From Gordionus sp. m RMFG-2023 (taxonomy: Eukaryota; Nematomorpha; Gordioida; Chordodea; Parachordodidae), in the NCBI RefSeq assembly GCF_954871325.1, contig NC_088775.1, forward strand, positions 52,119,561 to 52,183,560: a stretch of DNA of 64,000 bases, given 5' to 3'. The position numbers and the translations under genes were made by a program. The notes beneath the pieces are model-generated. The model was given only the letters and a program-made list of their open reading frames with translations, was not told the DNA's origin and ran no database searches. Positions 34,130 through 46,325 of the stretch are shown here, piece after piece; positions within the stretch are counted from its first letter, which is position 1, and each line of letters opens with the position of its first letter.

Positions 34130-34868
34130 TCATTCATTCATTCATTACCACGCCAGAAATTGCACGAAGTGCAATTTCATCACCCACCAGGAGTTGTAGC
34201 GTGCACCATGTATATTCACTAGTATATAGATCCTATACATGATGTATACCCGTTTTATTATAGTGGACGGTACCACTATGTAGTCAGCTAGCATAGTAAA
34301 GAAGAGAGGAGTAAGAAAGAGGGGATCTATTAGTTCCGTTACCGGCAAAATAGTGTTAAGATTGTAGATAATATTAATAATAATAATGTACCTGACACCT
34401 GGTTAGATTTAAGAGATGGGAAAAAAAAATTTCTTAATGTTTGGTAAGTATATCCTTGGAAGATAACGCAATGTCTATAGAATCCATGTTATTCACTATT
34501 ATCATTATTATATTGAGCCTGGAGATCGTTATCATTATCAATATTCACGGTTTTAAGATTATCATTGACTTCGTCAAAAACATAATTCCTATTGCGCCAA
34601 AACATAAGTTGTCATTAAACTGGGGATAAGAGATTGGAAATAAGGCAGTGTGAGAAATAGTCTGATACGTCCACGATTCCTGCTCTAGTTTAAACCATAT
34701 TTAAGCATGTATTGCAGATGTTCCTTTAAATGTTTCTTGTTTTTGCTGAGTGCAAGAAAATCTATAAACGTAAGATTGATCAAGTCCATGTCCTTCAGAC
34801 ATTTTGCCAGCCAATAGTATTTGGGGATTCTTCCTTCCATAATCCGGGGTCCACTCCATGGACGAAAA
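34130..34868 (-). other. GC-richer insert within the hAT, with short coding-like segments
   Basis: Copy 1 lacks this approximately 735-bp stretch. It is visibly richer in G and C than its surroundings. On minus, an open stretch runs from about 34870 to a stop at 34685; from the ATG at 34840 it reads MEGRIPKYYWLAKCLKDM and ends HLQYMLKYGLN. Further down another frame reads FWRNRNYVFDEVNDNLKTVN. A third open stretch (34348-34145) starts MPVTELIDPLFLTPLFF. I recognise none of them. It may be a captured host gene fragment or an unrelated retroposed piece. A clear TSD was not found next to the attcattcattc run on its left. Confidence 0.5.
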
Positions 34869-35027
34869 TATCATTTATTATCACATTCATCAACTAAGTT
34901 ATTTTATCAATTAATTCCGATTTCAAGTTTTCCGGCGTAATATTTACTTATTATTTTCAAATTTTTAGTAGCGAAATATTTATCTACCATTTTCAAATTT
35001 CTAGTCAAATAATAATTATTTCTAAAA

Positions 35028-35860
35028 TTGTCCAACAGGGAGAAAGAAATTGCAACCTTGTCCACCGAGATACAGTCTCTGCCATCAAGCAGTAACAGCT
35101 TTTATGGAGTTAGAAGAGCCGATTATTTGCTATTACTGAAATATCAATGGCCTGAAAGAAATATTTCCTCAGAAGCAAGAAAATTATTGGATTCAATGCT
35201 TATTTTTTTTTCTCATTAGAATGTATTATTTAATTTTACAACTATTTTATGTATTACTTTTCAAAAACATCACATTGACTTGATTAAGAAGATGAGAATA
35301 GCGGAGAGCATTTTATTAGAATTCAAGGAAATTAGGGCTAATGTTGATGAAAAATTTTATTTCATATTTTATATGTTATTGTTAAGTCAAAAGCAGAGCT
35401 ATATGTGTTTAATATTTGTCTCCCTCGACTTGCAGCAAGGGAAGCTCATAGTTAAAACATTAATATAGGATCAGTAGAAGAATATATCTTAGATACAGAT
35501 ACATTTATAACCCAAATAAATGAATGGTTTTTAATTCATCATGCAGCACTTACCAATCTGCAAATATTACTTCCATAAAAGCCTTCCCAACCTTTTTCAG
35601 AAATATTTGTTGGATTTTTATCATGAAGATATTAAAGTATCTTATGATGTCTTATTAGCTGAATAACTATGTTTATAAGATTAACTAGGGTTGATATAGT
35701 CCCAAAAAATGCTATGGATGCTCTGCAATATTTCAAACACATTTTAGATTACATTCCCAATGTATTAAAAGGGTTTATATATTAGCAACTCTTTCCATTA
35801 GTAAACTAATGAGAGAACATTCTATTTTTAAGAAGAATAACAGAGCACTGTAGAGGTAAC
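35028..35860 (+). pseudogene. ZMYM1-like hAT transposase remnant
   Basis: Colinear with 9890-10680. Readable pieces are SFYGVRRADYLLLLKYQWPE (35100 on), RNISSEARKLLDSMLI, MRIAESILLEFKEIRANVDE (35292 on) and LQYFKHILDYIPNVLKGF (about 35720-35775). After that an 'NEREHSIFKKNN'-like stretch suggests the ERxFS box. It is heavily broken. The two copies share the same general state of decay, so the source element was probably already non-autonomous. Confidence 0.6.
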
Positions 35861-37722
35861 ATTTGCAGGGCATGGCCCGGATTTTTTTTAAAATATTTAC
35901 GGCCCAGCTAGGGATTTTTTTAAAGAAAATTTCAGGCCCGGTCCGGCTTTTTTTTAAAAAATAAATAAAATTTTCAGGCCCGACCCGGATTTTTTTAAAA
36001 TAAATTATATTTATTTTTGATTTTTATAGCTAATAATAAAGATTTCAAATATAGGCTGTTTTAAAATATACAGCCCGGCCCGGATATTTTTTTTTTAAAT
36101 TTTCAGGCCCGGCCTGGGTGTTTTTTTTTAAAATTCAAGCCCAGCCCGGATGTTTTTTTTAAAAAATTTTGGGCCCGGCCCAGGTATATTTAAATAAATT
36201 AAAATAGGGTCCGGCCCGAGGGCCGAACTTGCAGGTCTCTGAAAAACATACCAAGAAGTACAACTTCTGAAAGTAGATTGAAAGGTTTGGATATTTTGAA
36301 TATTCATAGGCATTTGATGACAAGCAAGGATAAGATAATAATTAGAAGATTGATTTTATATTGTAAATATATAACATACAAAATTAATTATTCCTAAGAA
36401 ACTTTTTGTGTATTAATTTATATTTCTAAAATTTAAATTTTTTATACTTTATATATAAATTTTAAAGGCTTAAAAAATTCAAATTTCTATTTTGGGTCAT
36501 TTAAGTGATTCTTTACATATAATTTTTTTATAATTCACATTAATTTAAAATTGTATATTAGAAATAGTTATTAGTCCTAATAAATATATGCTTGATATTT
36601 TTAAAAAATAATAATATTTCTTAAAAAATTTTATTATCCCCCCCCCCCCCCCCAAAAAAAAAATTCCTGCGTACGCGCCTGCCTCCATCCCATTAATTTG
36701 ATGTCCCAAATTGATAACTTCTGTTACCCCAAGAACACTTTTTTCTCTGCTGGCCCTTAGACCTTTATAACAAATTCTTTCCAAAACTTCCTCCAAACGT
36801 TTATTAAGTTGCTCCGGTGTTACACCCGTAATCAACACATCATCGATATAAAAAAACTCTTTATTGGCCCTGGAAAACTGATGCCATAATACGCTGAAAA
36901 ATCGACGCTGACACACTAAATCCAAGCGGTAACCTACAAAAGGCAAATAATCCTTTGGGAGTCGTTATCGTAAACAATTTATGAATTTCCTATTTTAAGG
37001 TAACTGTAAATACGCAAAAGAAAAATCAATTGGAAAAATATTTATCCCCCTTGCCAAAATTTCTTCAATTCTAAGCAATGGATATTTTACTTCCACATCC
37101 CCAGGATTTAAAGTAACACGGAAATCTGCACACAGCCTCACTTTTCTATTAGATTTTTTCACTGGGATCAATTGTGTGGCCCATTCACTATATTCAATCG
37201 GAATAATAATCCCATCATTCACCCATTTATCTAATTCGTCTTATATTTTCTTTTTCCATACAAAAGGAACTCTTCGACATGCCAAAAAAAATGGGTGAAA
37301 ACCCTTCTTTAAGTTTAATGTTTACTTGATAATCATTTAGAAATCCTAACTTTTTTTCAAAAATTATACCATATTTTTTAACTAAAATAGGTATAGCATT
37401 ATTAACTTTATTTCATTCATTACTTTCAAAATTTATCATTTTATCTTTATCAATTCCACTATTTGCTTTAGGGTTACTCGACTCTATTATTAATTTTTCG
37501 GGATACTCAAGAATATGATTATTAACGACAAGACTCTTTTCTTCTCTCAATAAATTAAACCATCATTTCCCTAATTTTATTTCGGATGCTATCCGCAATT
37601 TTTTTCCTTTCGGCATTATCAGCTGCCAATTCGCTATCAATGATAAAAAAATCCCAATAGTTATTACAAGGTCCGATTTTAGTAATCAAATCCCACCCCA
37701 CAATAGTTTCTACATTCTTTTT

Positions 37723-38109
37723 TTTTTTTGGGGGGGGGGGCGTCACAATCTAAGGTGATGTTATAATTATTTTAAAAAATACTTTAGCATAAATAACATT
37801 CCTTTATTTAATCATGTATTTATTTTTATTATTTAAAATAAATTTCAAAATGTAGATATTTTAATATTAAAAATTTTATTGTATAAAAACTCTATTTAAA
37901 ATTTTTTTTAACAATTGCATAAAATATAAGTAAATGTTATGCAAATAATATTATCAAAATATAAATACACAGTACTTTAATTAAAATTAGTAATGACCGT
38001 ATAAATTTTAAGAATTAATACAAAAATTATATAAATGTTATAACTAAGAATTAATTTTATTAAAAAATTTGATTATAAATATTATATATTATCATATTTT
38101 GCATTTTTT
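37723..38109. other. AT-rich spacer
   Basis: It begins with a ttttttttgggggggggg run at about 37716-37740 followed by cgtcacaatctaagg, which may be the eroded terminus of a hAT ending the gypsy sequence here. The rest is AT-rich with no gene. Confidence 0.4.
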
Positions 38110-40532
38110 TGAACTGAATTTATAAAGAGAGGTCTACATTCTTTGAGATTTTGCTCATCTAGAATCAAATTTTTATCTAGAATAATTTCCTTAGAAATAT
38201 TTTATAGGGCTAATCCAGTTAAACGTTTTTCACCGGTGGTATTTCTTAAATAGGTCTTTAACCTTTTTAAAGTTGAAAAAGAATTTTCATTAGTGCAGGT
38301 ACTAATTGATAAGGAAGCTAAAATAAGCAATAATGATTTGATAAAGTGCAATTACACATGGAAAGGGCCTGCAGAGCATTTTTTGGTTTCAAAGAATATT
38401 CTATTCTGTCAAGATTTTTATACAAAATTCGACATCACAAAGTAACTTATCATATGAGCCTATTAAATCTCAGTGTAAAACTCTGAAATTTTCTTAATAT
38501 CCTCTCGTTTATTAAGTGTAATTAACAGTTTAGACTCAACCGGCAAAAGAAAATAAAAGCTTTTTAAAATAAAATTATGACTAATAAATCTTTCCTTTAA
38601 TGAAATAAAAATGTATCAATATAAATCCTCAATCGTAGATGCATCAATATTTGAGAGATTAGATTGTCTAGAAACTACTCTACGTTTAAAAATTTCAATC
38701 CCAAACATATTAAATCTCCTTTACTTTCTCATATATTTCATTAAATTTTTCACCAACATTCTTTGATATTTGTTAATATTTCAACAATATCCTTTGCCCT
38801 ACTCATAATCTCTCTTATATCCAAATCAATTTTTATAACATTTTGCTAAAATCATATGTATAATTAAATAAAAAATAAACGCAATAAATTACTTTATTTG
38901 GGTTTTTTTTACAATGTAAGAGAGCCTTTATCAAATAAAATATAATAATTTCATATTAACATACTATATCTATAATCAATATAAAGATATATAATTAAAA
39001 GAAGTGGAATTTTTTTAAAAAAATTTATATTTAGGTAAATGACCCATGTATGGATATGCAGTTGGAACGACAGATTTCAATTGATATTCTTTGTCGAAGG
39101 TAGAAGCCTTCTTATGGATCACCTGTTATTATAACCTTTGCCCTATTGTTTTGAATAATTTTATGGCTTGGGGGATATTAAAAATTGCGGCTTCGTAATA
39201 GCCTGCTAAAGATTTTCAGCATCTGCGGAATCTTTTTCTTTGTCTGATATGTAGGATTCGAGCGATATTAGAATTATAAATAGATATCTATTTCTATAAT
39301 ACATAATAAAATCTAATAAATTCCAATTAAATAAAATTTTTTTACGTAAACTGTTCCGGATGTCTCGAATTTCCCATGCCTCAGATATCATCAAATTTAG
39401 TGTGAACCACAGTGAACATATAGAGCTGTGCTATACTAGGTCTTGAAGGAATGCAAAAAATTTTTTGGCTCTCGTCTCTGATTTAATGTGATGTAAGTCA
39501 ATAAATTGAACAAAAAGTTCCTTAATTTTGAAATCACCTGATTCCATATCAATAAACCTTACTGCTATGGATAACTGCTCTATGTTATCAACATCCGAAG
39601 TCTCATCCGCCAAAACACTAAAAAATGGTGATGCTTTCATTCTTGTAGAAATTTCTTTTAATACGAACCTATTGCATATGATTATTATTTCAATTTGAAT
39701 ACTTGGACTAAGGCAGTGGACATTATAAACAGAGCTTTTAAAAAGCTTTATATAGTTATCATTATTATTGCATAAAAGTATCAACAATTCCTTGAAATTC
39801 CCTACATTATGAGAAGAGTGGTCAGTAGATATTCTATGAGCTCTTAATGCTCTACCTCTCTAGTCAAATATTAGCATCAATAATTATCATTATCCTTTTT
39901 ATATCATTTGTAACTTGTTTAAATTTTTATTCATCCAAAACTTTGGTTATTGATATTTTTTTACAATTTGATATTGCTTTTAAATTGTCAAATATTTCAT
40001 ATGAATTTATATGATATTTGTTTTGTTGATGAAAATTAAAATTTTCTAAGGCGTCTTTTCACTTGGTATACCCAGTACTAATAATGTTTATAGCTTTTGC
40101 AACCCTTTCCCAGCATATCTTGGTGAGATAATGACACACACCTTACAAAAAGCCTCTTGTTTTATCACTGAGTAGGCAAGCCACTTATATATTTTTAGCA
40201 ATGATAATTGAAATGCCAAATTTCTCATATTTAATGACACTGGAAATTTATAACCAATCCTAAGCTCCCAAATATTTTTAATGCACATTAATTTTTCATT
40301 GTCATTATGGAAATTGTGGTGTAAATAGGTTGCAACACCTTTTTGACAAAGGCTGTCTATAATTTTTTAAATTAAAATTTATAGCTTTCAATATGAACTG
40401 TTGTACTATAATATAATAAACCCAATTATCTCAGAGCCAAAAAGACAACCTTATTATGAGTTTGTTTAAAAAACTGACTAACAATTTGCCAGGTCATACT
40501 AATAAATTTGCAGGGTAAGATAAATATAATTT
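38110..40532 (-). pseudogene. TTF-finger/DUF4371-type hAT transposase remnant
   Basis: Read on minus. A segment from 40532 follows a strong acceptor (tatttctcccacag). About 40360-40088 reads DSLCQKGVATYLHHNFHND, then FQLSLLKIYKWLAYSV and KQEAFCKVC, matching the TTF-type zinc finger of ZMYM-like hATs (W-L-x-YS ... AFCxxC). At 39787-39431 MKASPFFSVLADETSDVDN and EQLSIAVRFID match DUF4371, including the DETTD-type acidic motif. At about 38340-38180 SLSISTCTNENSFSTLKRLK and TYLRNTTGEKRL form the hATC domain. Several frames and stops intervene. TIRs were not identified; the exon-like array at 40595-41220 lies immediately upstream. Confidence 0.75.
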
Positions 40533-41220
40533 CTGTGGGAGAAATATAAAAATATAACTTCAATAAATATAAGTAACAAAATAAAAATTCATACTTTCAT
40601 CATGAAGATAATGAGCCTTCTCTACTAAATTTGAGTTGGGTAGATATGTTGGTGATTGAACTATGTAGTATAAAAATATTTCCTTAGTAAGAAACAAAAT
40701 ATATATCTATACCTTTATCAGGAAGATGATGAGCCTCATCTGTAAATTTGTGATAGGTAGATATGTTGGTTATTGAACTATATGATATAGGAAATATTTC
40801 CTTACTGAGAAACAAAATATATATACCTTTATCAAGAAGATAATGAACCTTATCTTGTAAATTTGTGATGGGTAGATATGTTAGTGATTGAACTATGTAA
40901 TATAAAAAAAATTACTTACTAAGAAACAAAATATATATCTATACCTTTATCAGGAAGATAATGAGCCTTGTCTTGTAAATTTGTGATGGGTAGATATGTT
41001 GGTGATTGAACTATGTAATATAAAAAAAATTACTTATTAAGAAACAAAATATATTTATCAGGAAGATGATGAGCCTCATCTTCAAATTTGAGATTTTTAG
41101 ATATGTTAGTGATTGAACTATATAAAAATAATTCCTTACTAAGAAATAAAATATATATCTATACCTTTATCAGGAAGATTTTCCAATGTAGTAGTAGGTA
41201 TAAGTAGTGTCTGTGCTTGA
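40533..41220 (-). repeat. Tandem array of 66-nt exon-like units separated by tiny GT-AG introns
   Basis: On minus, five units plus a partial sixth. Exon-like parts lie at 40595-40660, 40713-40777, 40827-40892, 40945-41010 and about 41053-41117, 65-66 nt each. Gaps of 47-62 nt begin gtat and end tag or cag in most units (40533-40594, 40661-40712, 40778-40826, 40893-40944, 41118-41164). Units 1, 3 and 4 are open in the same phase and read QSPTYLPITNLQDK then AHYLPDK with small changes. Units 2 and 5 are 65 nt and damaged, and unit 5 has lost its donor. The last gap leads into the TTF/DUF4371 hAT gene. This may be an expanded 5' exon of that gene or a plain satellite with splice-like edges. Confidence 0.6.
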
Positions 41221-41969
41221 CTGTTGAAATAGGAATAAATTGAATATTGTTTTTTTTCATATTGGCAAAATATATATTTTTATAAAAATATTTTTTTTTT
41301 AAAATATTTAATTTAATTTTATAAATATTTATTATTAAAAAAAACTATTTAAATAATATCTAACCAATAAACATAAGTATAAAATAAAAGCATAGAAAAC
41401 AATATATCAATATAAAATAAAATAAAAAATTATTTTATAAAAATGGAGGTGGGACTACAAGTTCCCAAAAAACATGAATAGTTATATTTTAAAATAGTTA
41501 TTTGTAGGATTTGTTTTAAAAAATAGTATTCTTTTGGTTCTGATGTAAGGGTTCTTATCTTATCGCCTATATTTTTTAAGAATTTTAAAGTTCAGCTAAG
41601 CATAAGTCCAAGGGAAGAGATAACGATCGGTGTAAAAATATAATTTGTTAATTTGGAATATTTCATTGTTTTTTTTCCTCGGCTATATCAACTGGATTAG
41701 AATTTAAATTTTTTGGGAAAGAAGATACGCATGTGAAGTCCCAAATTAAGGATTTCCCTAAAGATCAAGGCACGGTAGTTAAGCCATCTGGTCTAAAGCC
41801 ATCATCTAATGATAAATTTGTAGGATCCAGGATTTTTGGTATTCGGGCCCTGATAAGAGAACGGCTAATAGCTAAATTAATTGCTGCATGCCTTGCATGC
41901 CTGCCTTGACTATATATACAATTTAAACTAGGTCTCCCTTTGGAGTCAACTATTATTTTACATTTGATG

Positions 41970-43560
41970 CAGGCGCGTAACCAATAAGGGGGGGGAAGGG
42001 GGAAATTTCCCCTCCCATCGCAAATTTGACTATTTTCATAAATATCATTTTAAGTTAATAAAAATGTTACCCCCCCCCCCCCTCCAATTAAAATTTTACA
42101 AATATTTGAATATCAATTTTCCAACATATTATTCAAAAATATTAATAAAATGGAGAGATTTAAATCAAACGATAATTTATTTTATTATTATATATATTTA
42201 TTTTATTAAATTCAAAATTAGTAATGAGTAGAATCAATAAGTATTTTTAATAATATTTTAATTATTAATATATATCTATAATTTTTTAAATATTTTTCAT
42301 TTTTACTTCCATTTTGTAGAACAGAAGAAATAGAAATACAAAAGTTAAATAAGACTAAGCTTGAAAAAAAGTAATGTGTCGTCAGAAGCGATATCATTAT
42401 TGAATTCAATTGACCAATCAGAGTTTATCATTGCTGCTAGTTGCATCAATAAATTATTTTTAGCTCACTACTTTGTAGAAATTTACAAAAACCAAATTTA
42501 GATTTGGTTTAGGTTATTGATTTGGCGGAAAATATACAGAGATGAAAATAAATATTGGCTCAACTGAAGAATGTTATTCATCCCATTCTTAGATACTTTT
42601 TTATCGCAAATAAAAGTACGGTTTTTAGATAAAAAACAAGTCTTTAGGAATCTTCAAGTTTTATTACCCAAAGATCCTTCTTCGTTTTCTAATGCCACTA
42701 TTGGTAAAATTAAATATTAGCAAAATTTTATTCCTATGAGATTGATACTAAAATAAATTTAATCAGTGAATTCGAATTGTGGTATAAATATTTACTACGT
42801 TTAGCTATTTTACCTGGGCATGCTATTGATGCGCTCAATCGGTGTAAAGAAACCTTGGCTCAATTTCCTAATAATTTGAAGTTGTTTTATATTCTTGCAT
42901 GTTTGCCTATTACAACATGTACGAATTAAAGGACTTTTTCCAACTTGAGATGGTTGAAAACATATTTACGAAGTACTGAATCTCGGCTAAATGGGTTAGC
43001 TCTGTTAAACATACACAGAGATTTGGTTCCAGACAAATGAAATTCTTGATGAATTGGCAACATTCCCACGAAAATTAAAAATCACATTATAATTATAGAA
43101 AATATTTTGTATAATATTTTATTTGATAAGAAGTTAAAAAAAACTTGTTAATTTAATTATTTTTTAGTCAATATTTTATACACACTACTATTAGTATTTT
43201 CAATAAAAAAATTATATTCTACTTATATTGTATGAGAATTTAAGCTGAGGTTAGTTTTTAAAGCAAATTTTATAAAAAAAATGACATTACACTTTATTTC
43301 AACATTTAAAAAAACCTTTACATTTAAAAAAAACTTTATTAAATATAATATACCTAACTTGAAATTATAAAAAATAGGCTTGTAATATCCATAAGCACGA
43401 ATTAGTAAATAATAGTTAAAAATAGAAATACAATTATTATTAAATTATGAATAATTTAATAGAATAGCTAAAACATCCGAAAACCAGGTAAAAGGGGTTT
43501 GGGGATGAAGCCCCCCAAAAAATCCCCCCCCCCTATAAGAAAATCCTGTATACGCCACTG
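41970..43560 (+). mobile_element. hAT transposon (CAGGCGCGTAACC family), copy 2, perfect TSD
   Basis: The ends are CAGGCGCGTAACCAATAAGG and, inverted, CAGTGGCGTATACAGG. The 8-bp duplication atttgatg is perfect (41962-41969 and 43561-43568). The LINE sequence continues on both sides. A transposase remnant on plus at about 42540-43150 is colinear with 22440-23019 and includes LACLPITTCTN and a broken hATC. Homopolymer G/C runs lie next to the ends. This is one of the best-bounded elements in the window. Confidence 0.92.
42540..43150 (+). pseudogene. ZMYM1-like hAT transposase, C-terminal remnant
   Basis: It starts MKINIGSTEECYS-like at 42543 and continues FLDKKQVFRNLQVLLPKD and SEFELWYKYLLRLAILPGH, then FYILACLPITTCTN followed by a stop where copy 1 has ERTFS. 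It also carries small deletions and an extra segment around 43035-43110. It is more damaged than the copy at 22440-23019, although its TIRs and TSD are intact. Confidence 0.75.
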
Positions 43561-44553
43561 ATTTGATGCATGTATGTGGTTGAACAATGTTACATCCAAG
43601 TCAATGGCCTATGGCAACTCTTAGTTGTTCATCTGATAAGAGGTTACCTAGGTTACGACTTGGTAATGCTTCCAACCATTCATAACCACTAGTACAGTCA
43701 GCATTCTGTAATAGTTGAATATACTCCAAAGGGGGGTTTGATGAGATTATTTTAAAAAAAATTTTAATTAAAGGTTCGAAAATAGATTGGTGTTTTAAGA
43801 TTGTGGGTAAAACAGCTTCAGGTGGAGCTAAAGTACCCAGGCTGTCAAGGCTGAGTTTAAAAGGTTATCCTTAGGAGAGATAAAAGAAGATATCATGGCG
43901 TTATTCATAAAACGCGATGCCAAAAATGAGGAAAGTGATATAAGATTTAAAGGATATAAATCGAAACCACCCATTTTCGAGAGTAATTGTGAGGAACCCC
44001 AATTAAAATCTTCCAATTTAATATTTAAAATATTTTCTAATAAACTTCTAAAAAATTCATGAACACGATTAATAATTTCATTATTTAAAAAAAGGAAGAA
44101 GATCTAAAAATATGTAAAATCTTTGGTAAAAATAAATATTTTTTTAAAAGAAAAATGCTCTGGTGTGAAGGAATTTCTTTTAAAATATTCAAGTCCTAAT
44201 AAACCTTCAAAAAATTTTTTACGAACACCTCACAGTTGGAAATGCTTAAAGGTGAAGCTAGAAGATTAATTTCACTTTTTAATGATTTTCCTTGGACTTC
44301 GAGAGTATTTGAATTTAAAAAGCATATTTCAGATTTAACTTTATCTAGAGTAAGGCCTATTTTTAGAGAATTCTTCTTTGTATATTCTATCGCTGCAAGA
44401 ATATTTTTAGAAGGTCTGCAAATGGTACCATCATCTAGAAACCATATATTTAAATCTAAATTAAAAAAGGATTTTAGACAATGAACTAGGTTATGTATAC
44501 CTAAACTAAAGATCAGAGGGCCCAAAGGGTCTCCTTGTTGAATACCTTCGTCA

Positions 44554-46325
44554 TAGGCCTATTCAAAAATAATTCGAATATTCGATTCGAATAATTCGAA
44601 TCTAATCGAATAATTACGAATCCGAATAATAAATTATTTGTTTTATCTGAATACGAATAATCATTTATTCGATTCGAATATAACGAATTATTCGTAATAT
44701 TTAATAAATTGTTTAATAAATCTAACATTTGTCATTTCTATTTGTTGACCTGCCAATCTGACAGGTGATGTGTTTGTGTTTATAAAGATTCTAGCACAAA
44801 TTTAAAAATTTCTGAAGTGAAAATTTAAATTTTTATTTGCCACATTTTTTGAATCTCACGAAAAGTTTATTTTTTGAATCTCATAATAAATTATATTAAA
44901 AATTAAACAAACCAGAGGTATATAAAAATATATTACATCTCTAACAATAATTATTGTTAGCTAACCTAATTTAGAGGTGAATGCTTCTGATGAAATTATG
45001 CTTGATGTTGAAGATGAGAAAATTTCCTCACAAAAGAGAGCAATCATATGGGATCAATATCAAATCCTTAAAGAAGGTGAAAAGGCTTCTTGCAATCATT
45101 GCAAGAATATTATAAATTGTAAATGCAAAACAACCTAACCTCTTATTAATCATTATAAGAGGTTTCATTCACACCTTAGTAAAAAAAATAATTAAAATTG
45201 ACATTTTTTTAAAGTCTACACCAAATTCTTCAAAAAAAATTAATTTTAAGTATAATTTATTAAAATTATTGATAAATAATAATATACCTTTTAAAATTAT
45301 TAATTCAAATGATTTTAAAAATTTTATAAGTGATCTTGATTGTTCTGTAAAATCATTATGCTCCAATACTTTTAAATTACACATGTATAATATATTTGCA
45401 GATAAAGAACAGCTGGTAAAGGAAAAATATATAAAAATAAAACTCAGTTTAATTTTTCATCTGACATTTGGACTAACAACACAGGTTCCTTTTTTAAGGC
45501 TAACAGCCCATTTTATTGATGATAATTTTAAAATAAATAACATAATTTTGGATGTCAGTCCAATAAATAAAACACATTCAGGTGAAAATATATTTAAAGC
45601 CTTTGTTATGATAATTAAAATTTATAATTTAGAGAATAAAAATTTTTATATAACTTTTAGATAATGCAACTAATAATAAATTATTGATACATTTTCTTTA
45701 AAATATCCATTAATAAAAATAGGGCACATTCTATGCTTTGCCCATGTGATTAATTTAATATCCAAAGAAATTTTAAAGATTTTAGATCCTTCAATTCTAA
45801 AACTAAGAAACATTATTAGAATTATTCGGTGGTGGAAGGCAAATGCATATCGGATCCCCATGCTCTCGAAAATGGCAAGGGATTATCTATCTATACAAGA
45901 CATCAACTGCTTGTGAAAGGCTTTTCTCAGTTGGAACTAATTTATTGTCAAAAAACCGCATGTCATATAAGGAAGAAAATAAAAGAAAAACTCTTTGCCT
46001 TAAAAATTGGCTTAAATTATAAAATAAATTAATAAGATACATTTTAATGTTTATAACTTGATTATATATTATTTATTATCAGATTATTGATTACATATTA
46101 TTATAATTTTTTCTGTTTAAAATCAAATTTTTAATAAAAAAATTTTTCAATATATTTGAGTATGATTTATTTTATTAAAAAAATTAATTCGAATAATTTG
46201 AATCGAATACATATAGTAGATTTTATTATTCGTACGAATTCAAATAGTAAATTATTCGATTCGTTTAAACGAATGGAATATGAGTAATCCACTATTCGAT
46301 TCGAATTCGTTTTTGAATAGGCCTA
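44554..46325 (+). mobile_element. hAT transposon with TAGGCCTATTCAAAAA ends
   Basis: The perfect 16-bp TIRs TAGGCCTATTCAAAAA lie at both ends. The flanks are cttcgtca (44546-44553) and cttcgtta (46326-46333), 7 of 8 identical. The subterminal regions are dense in ATTCGAATA-type palindromes on both sides (44575-44700 and 46180-46300). The LINE reading resumes outside both ends. It carries a compact BED-zinc-finger hAT transposase, so it retains the whole layout of an autonomous element at 1.77 kb, but with frameshifts. Confidence 0.93.
44975..46032 (+). pseudogene. BED-finger hAT transposase, degenerate but colinear
   Basis: About 44975-45175 reads EVNASDEIMLDVEDEKISS, then WDQYQILKEGEKASCNHCKN and LINHYKRFHSH, a BED zinc finger (CxxC...HxxxxH). 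An open stretch at 45269-45664 reads IPFKIINSNDFKNFI, then LRLTAHFIDDNFKINNIIL and INKTHSGENIFKAF, the RNase H-like region of Ac/Restless-type hATs. About 45830-46025 reads WWKANAYRIPMLSKMARDY-like, ERLFSVG-like and LCLKNWLKL in mixed frames, the hATC domain. At least three frame changes are needed. The short total suggests internal deletion between core and hATC. Confidence 0.82.

Larger units (their letters stand above)
33972..36681 (+). mobile_element. hAT transposon (CAGGCGCGTACG family), copy 2, inside gypsy
   Basis: The ends are CAGACGCGTACACAGCGGGG and, inverted, CAGGCGCGTACGCAGG. The 8-bp duplication cctccatc is perfect (33964-33971 and 36682-36689). Poly-G and poly-C runs abut both ends, as in copy 1 at 9589. 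It is about 0.9 kb longer than copy 1, mostly because of a foreign-looking insert at about 34130-34868 and longer GGCCCGG repeats at 35866-36235. The perfect TSD and matched ends indicate a clean insertion into the older gypsy element. Confidence 0.92.
32330..37722 (-). mobile_element. Ty3/gypsy pol region (fossil), interrupted by a hAT
   Basis: Minus-strand order is typical of Ty3/gypsy pol: a protease-end-like segment near 37700, reverse transcriptase with LRIEEILARG and FYIDDVLITG blocks (about 37220-36700), an RNase H segment (about 33800-33570), and an integrase core end with PYHPSSNGQAERM (about 32780-32455). It is broken in several places and inactive. A 2.7-kb hAT sits at 33972-36681. 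It has probably resided in the genome for a long time. A gag-like region and a second LTR-like repeat at 48590-50245 may belong to the same or a sister copy. Confidence 0.85.

Noticed and set aside
38110-40532. A domesticated ZMYM1-like host gene
   Set aside because: Several stops and frame changes interrupt TTF, DUF4371 and hATC blocks, so it is a decayed transposase, although lack of TIRs leaves its bounds open.
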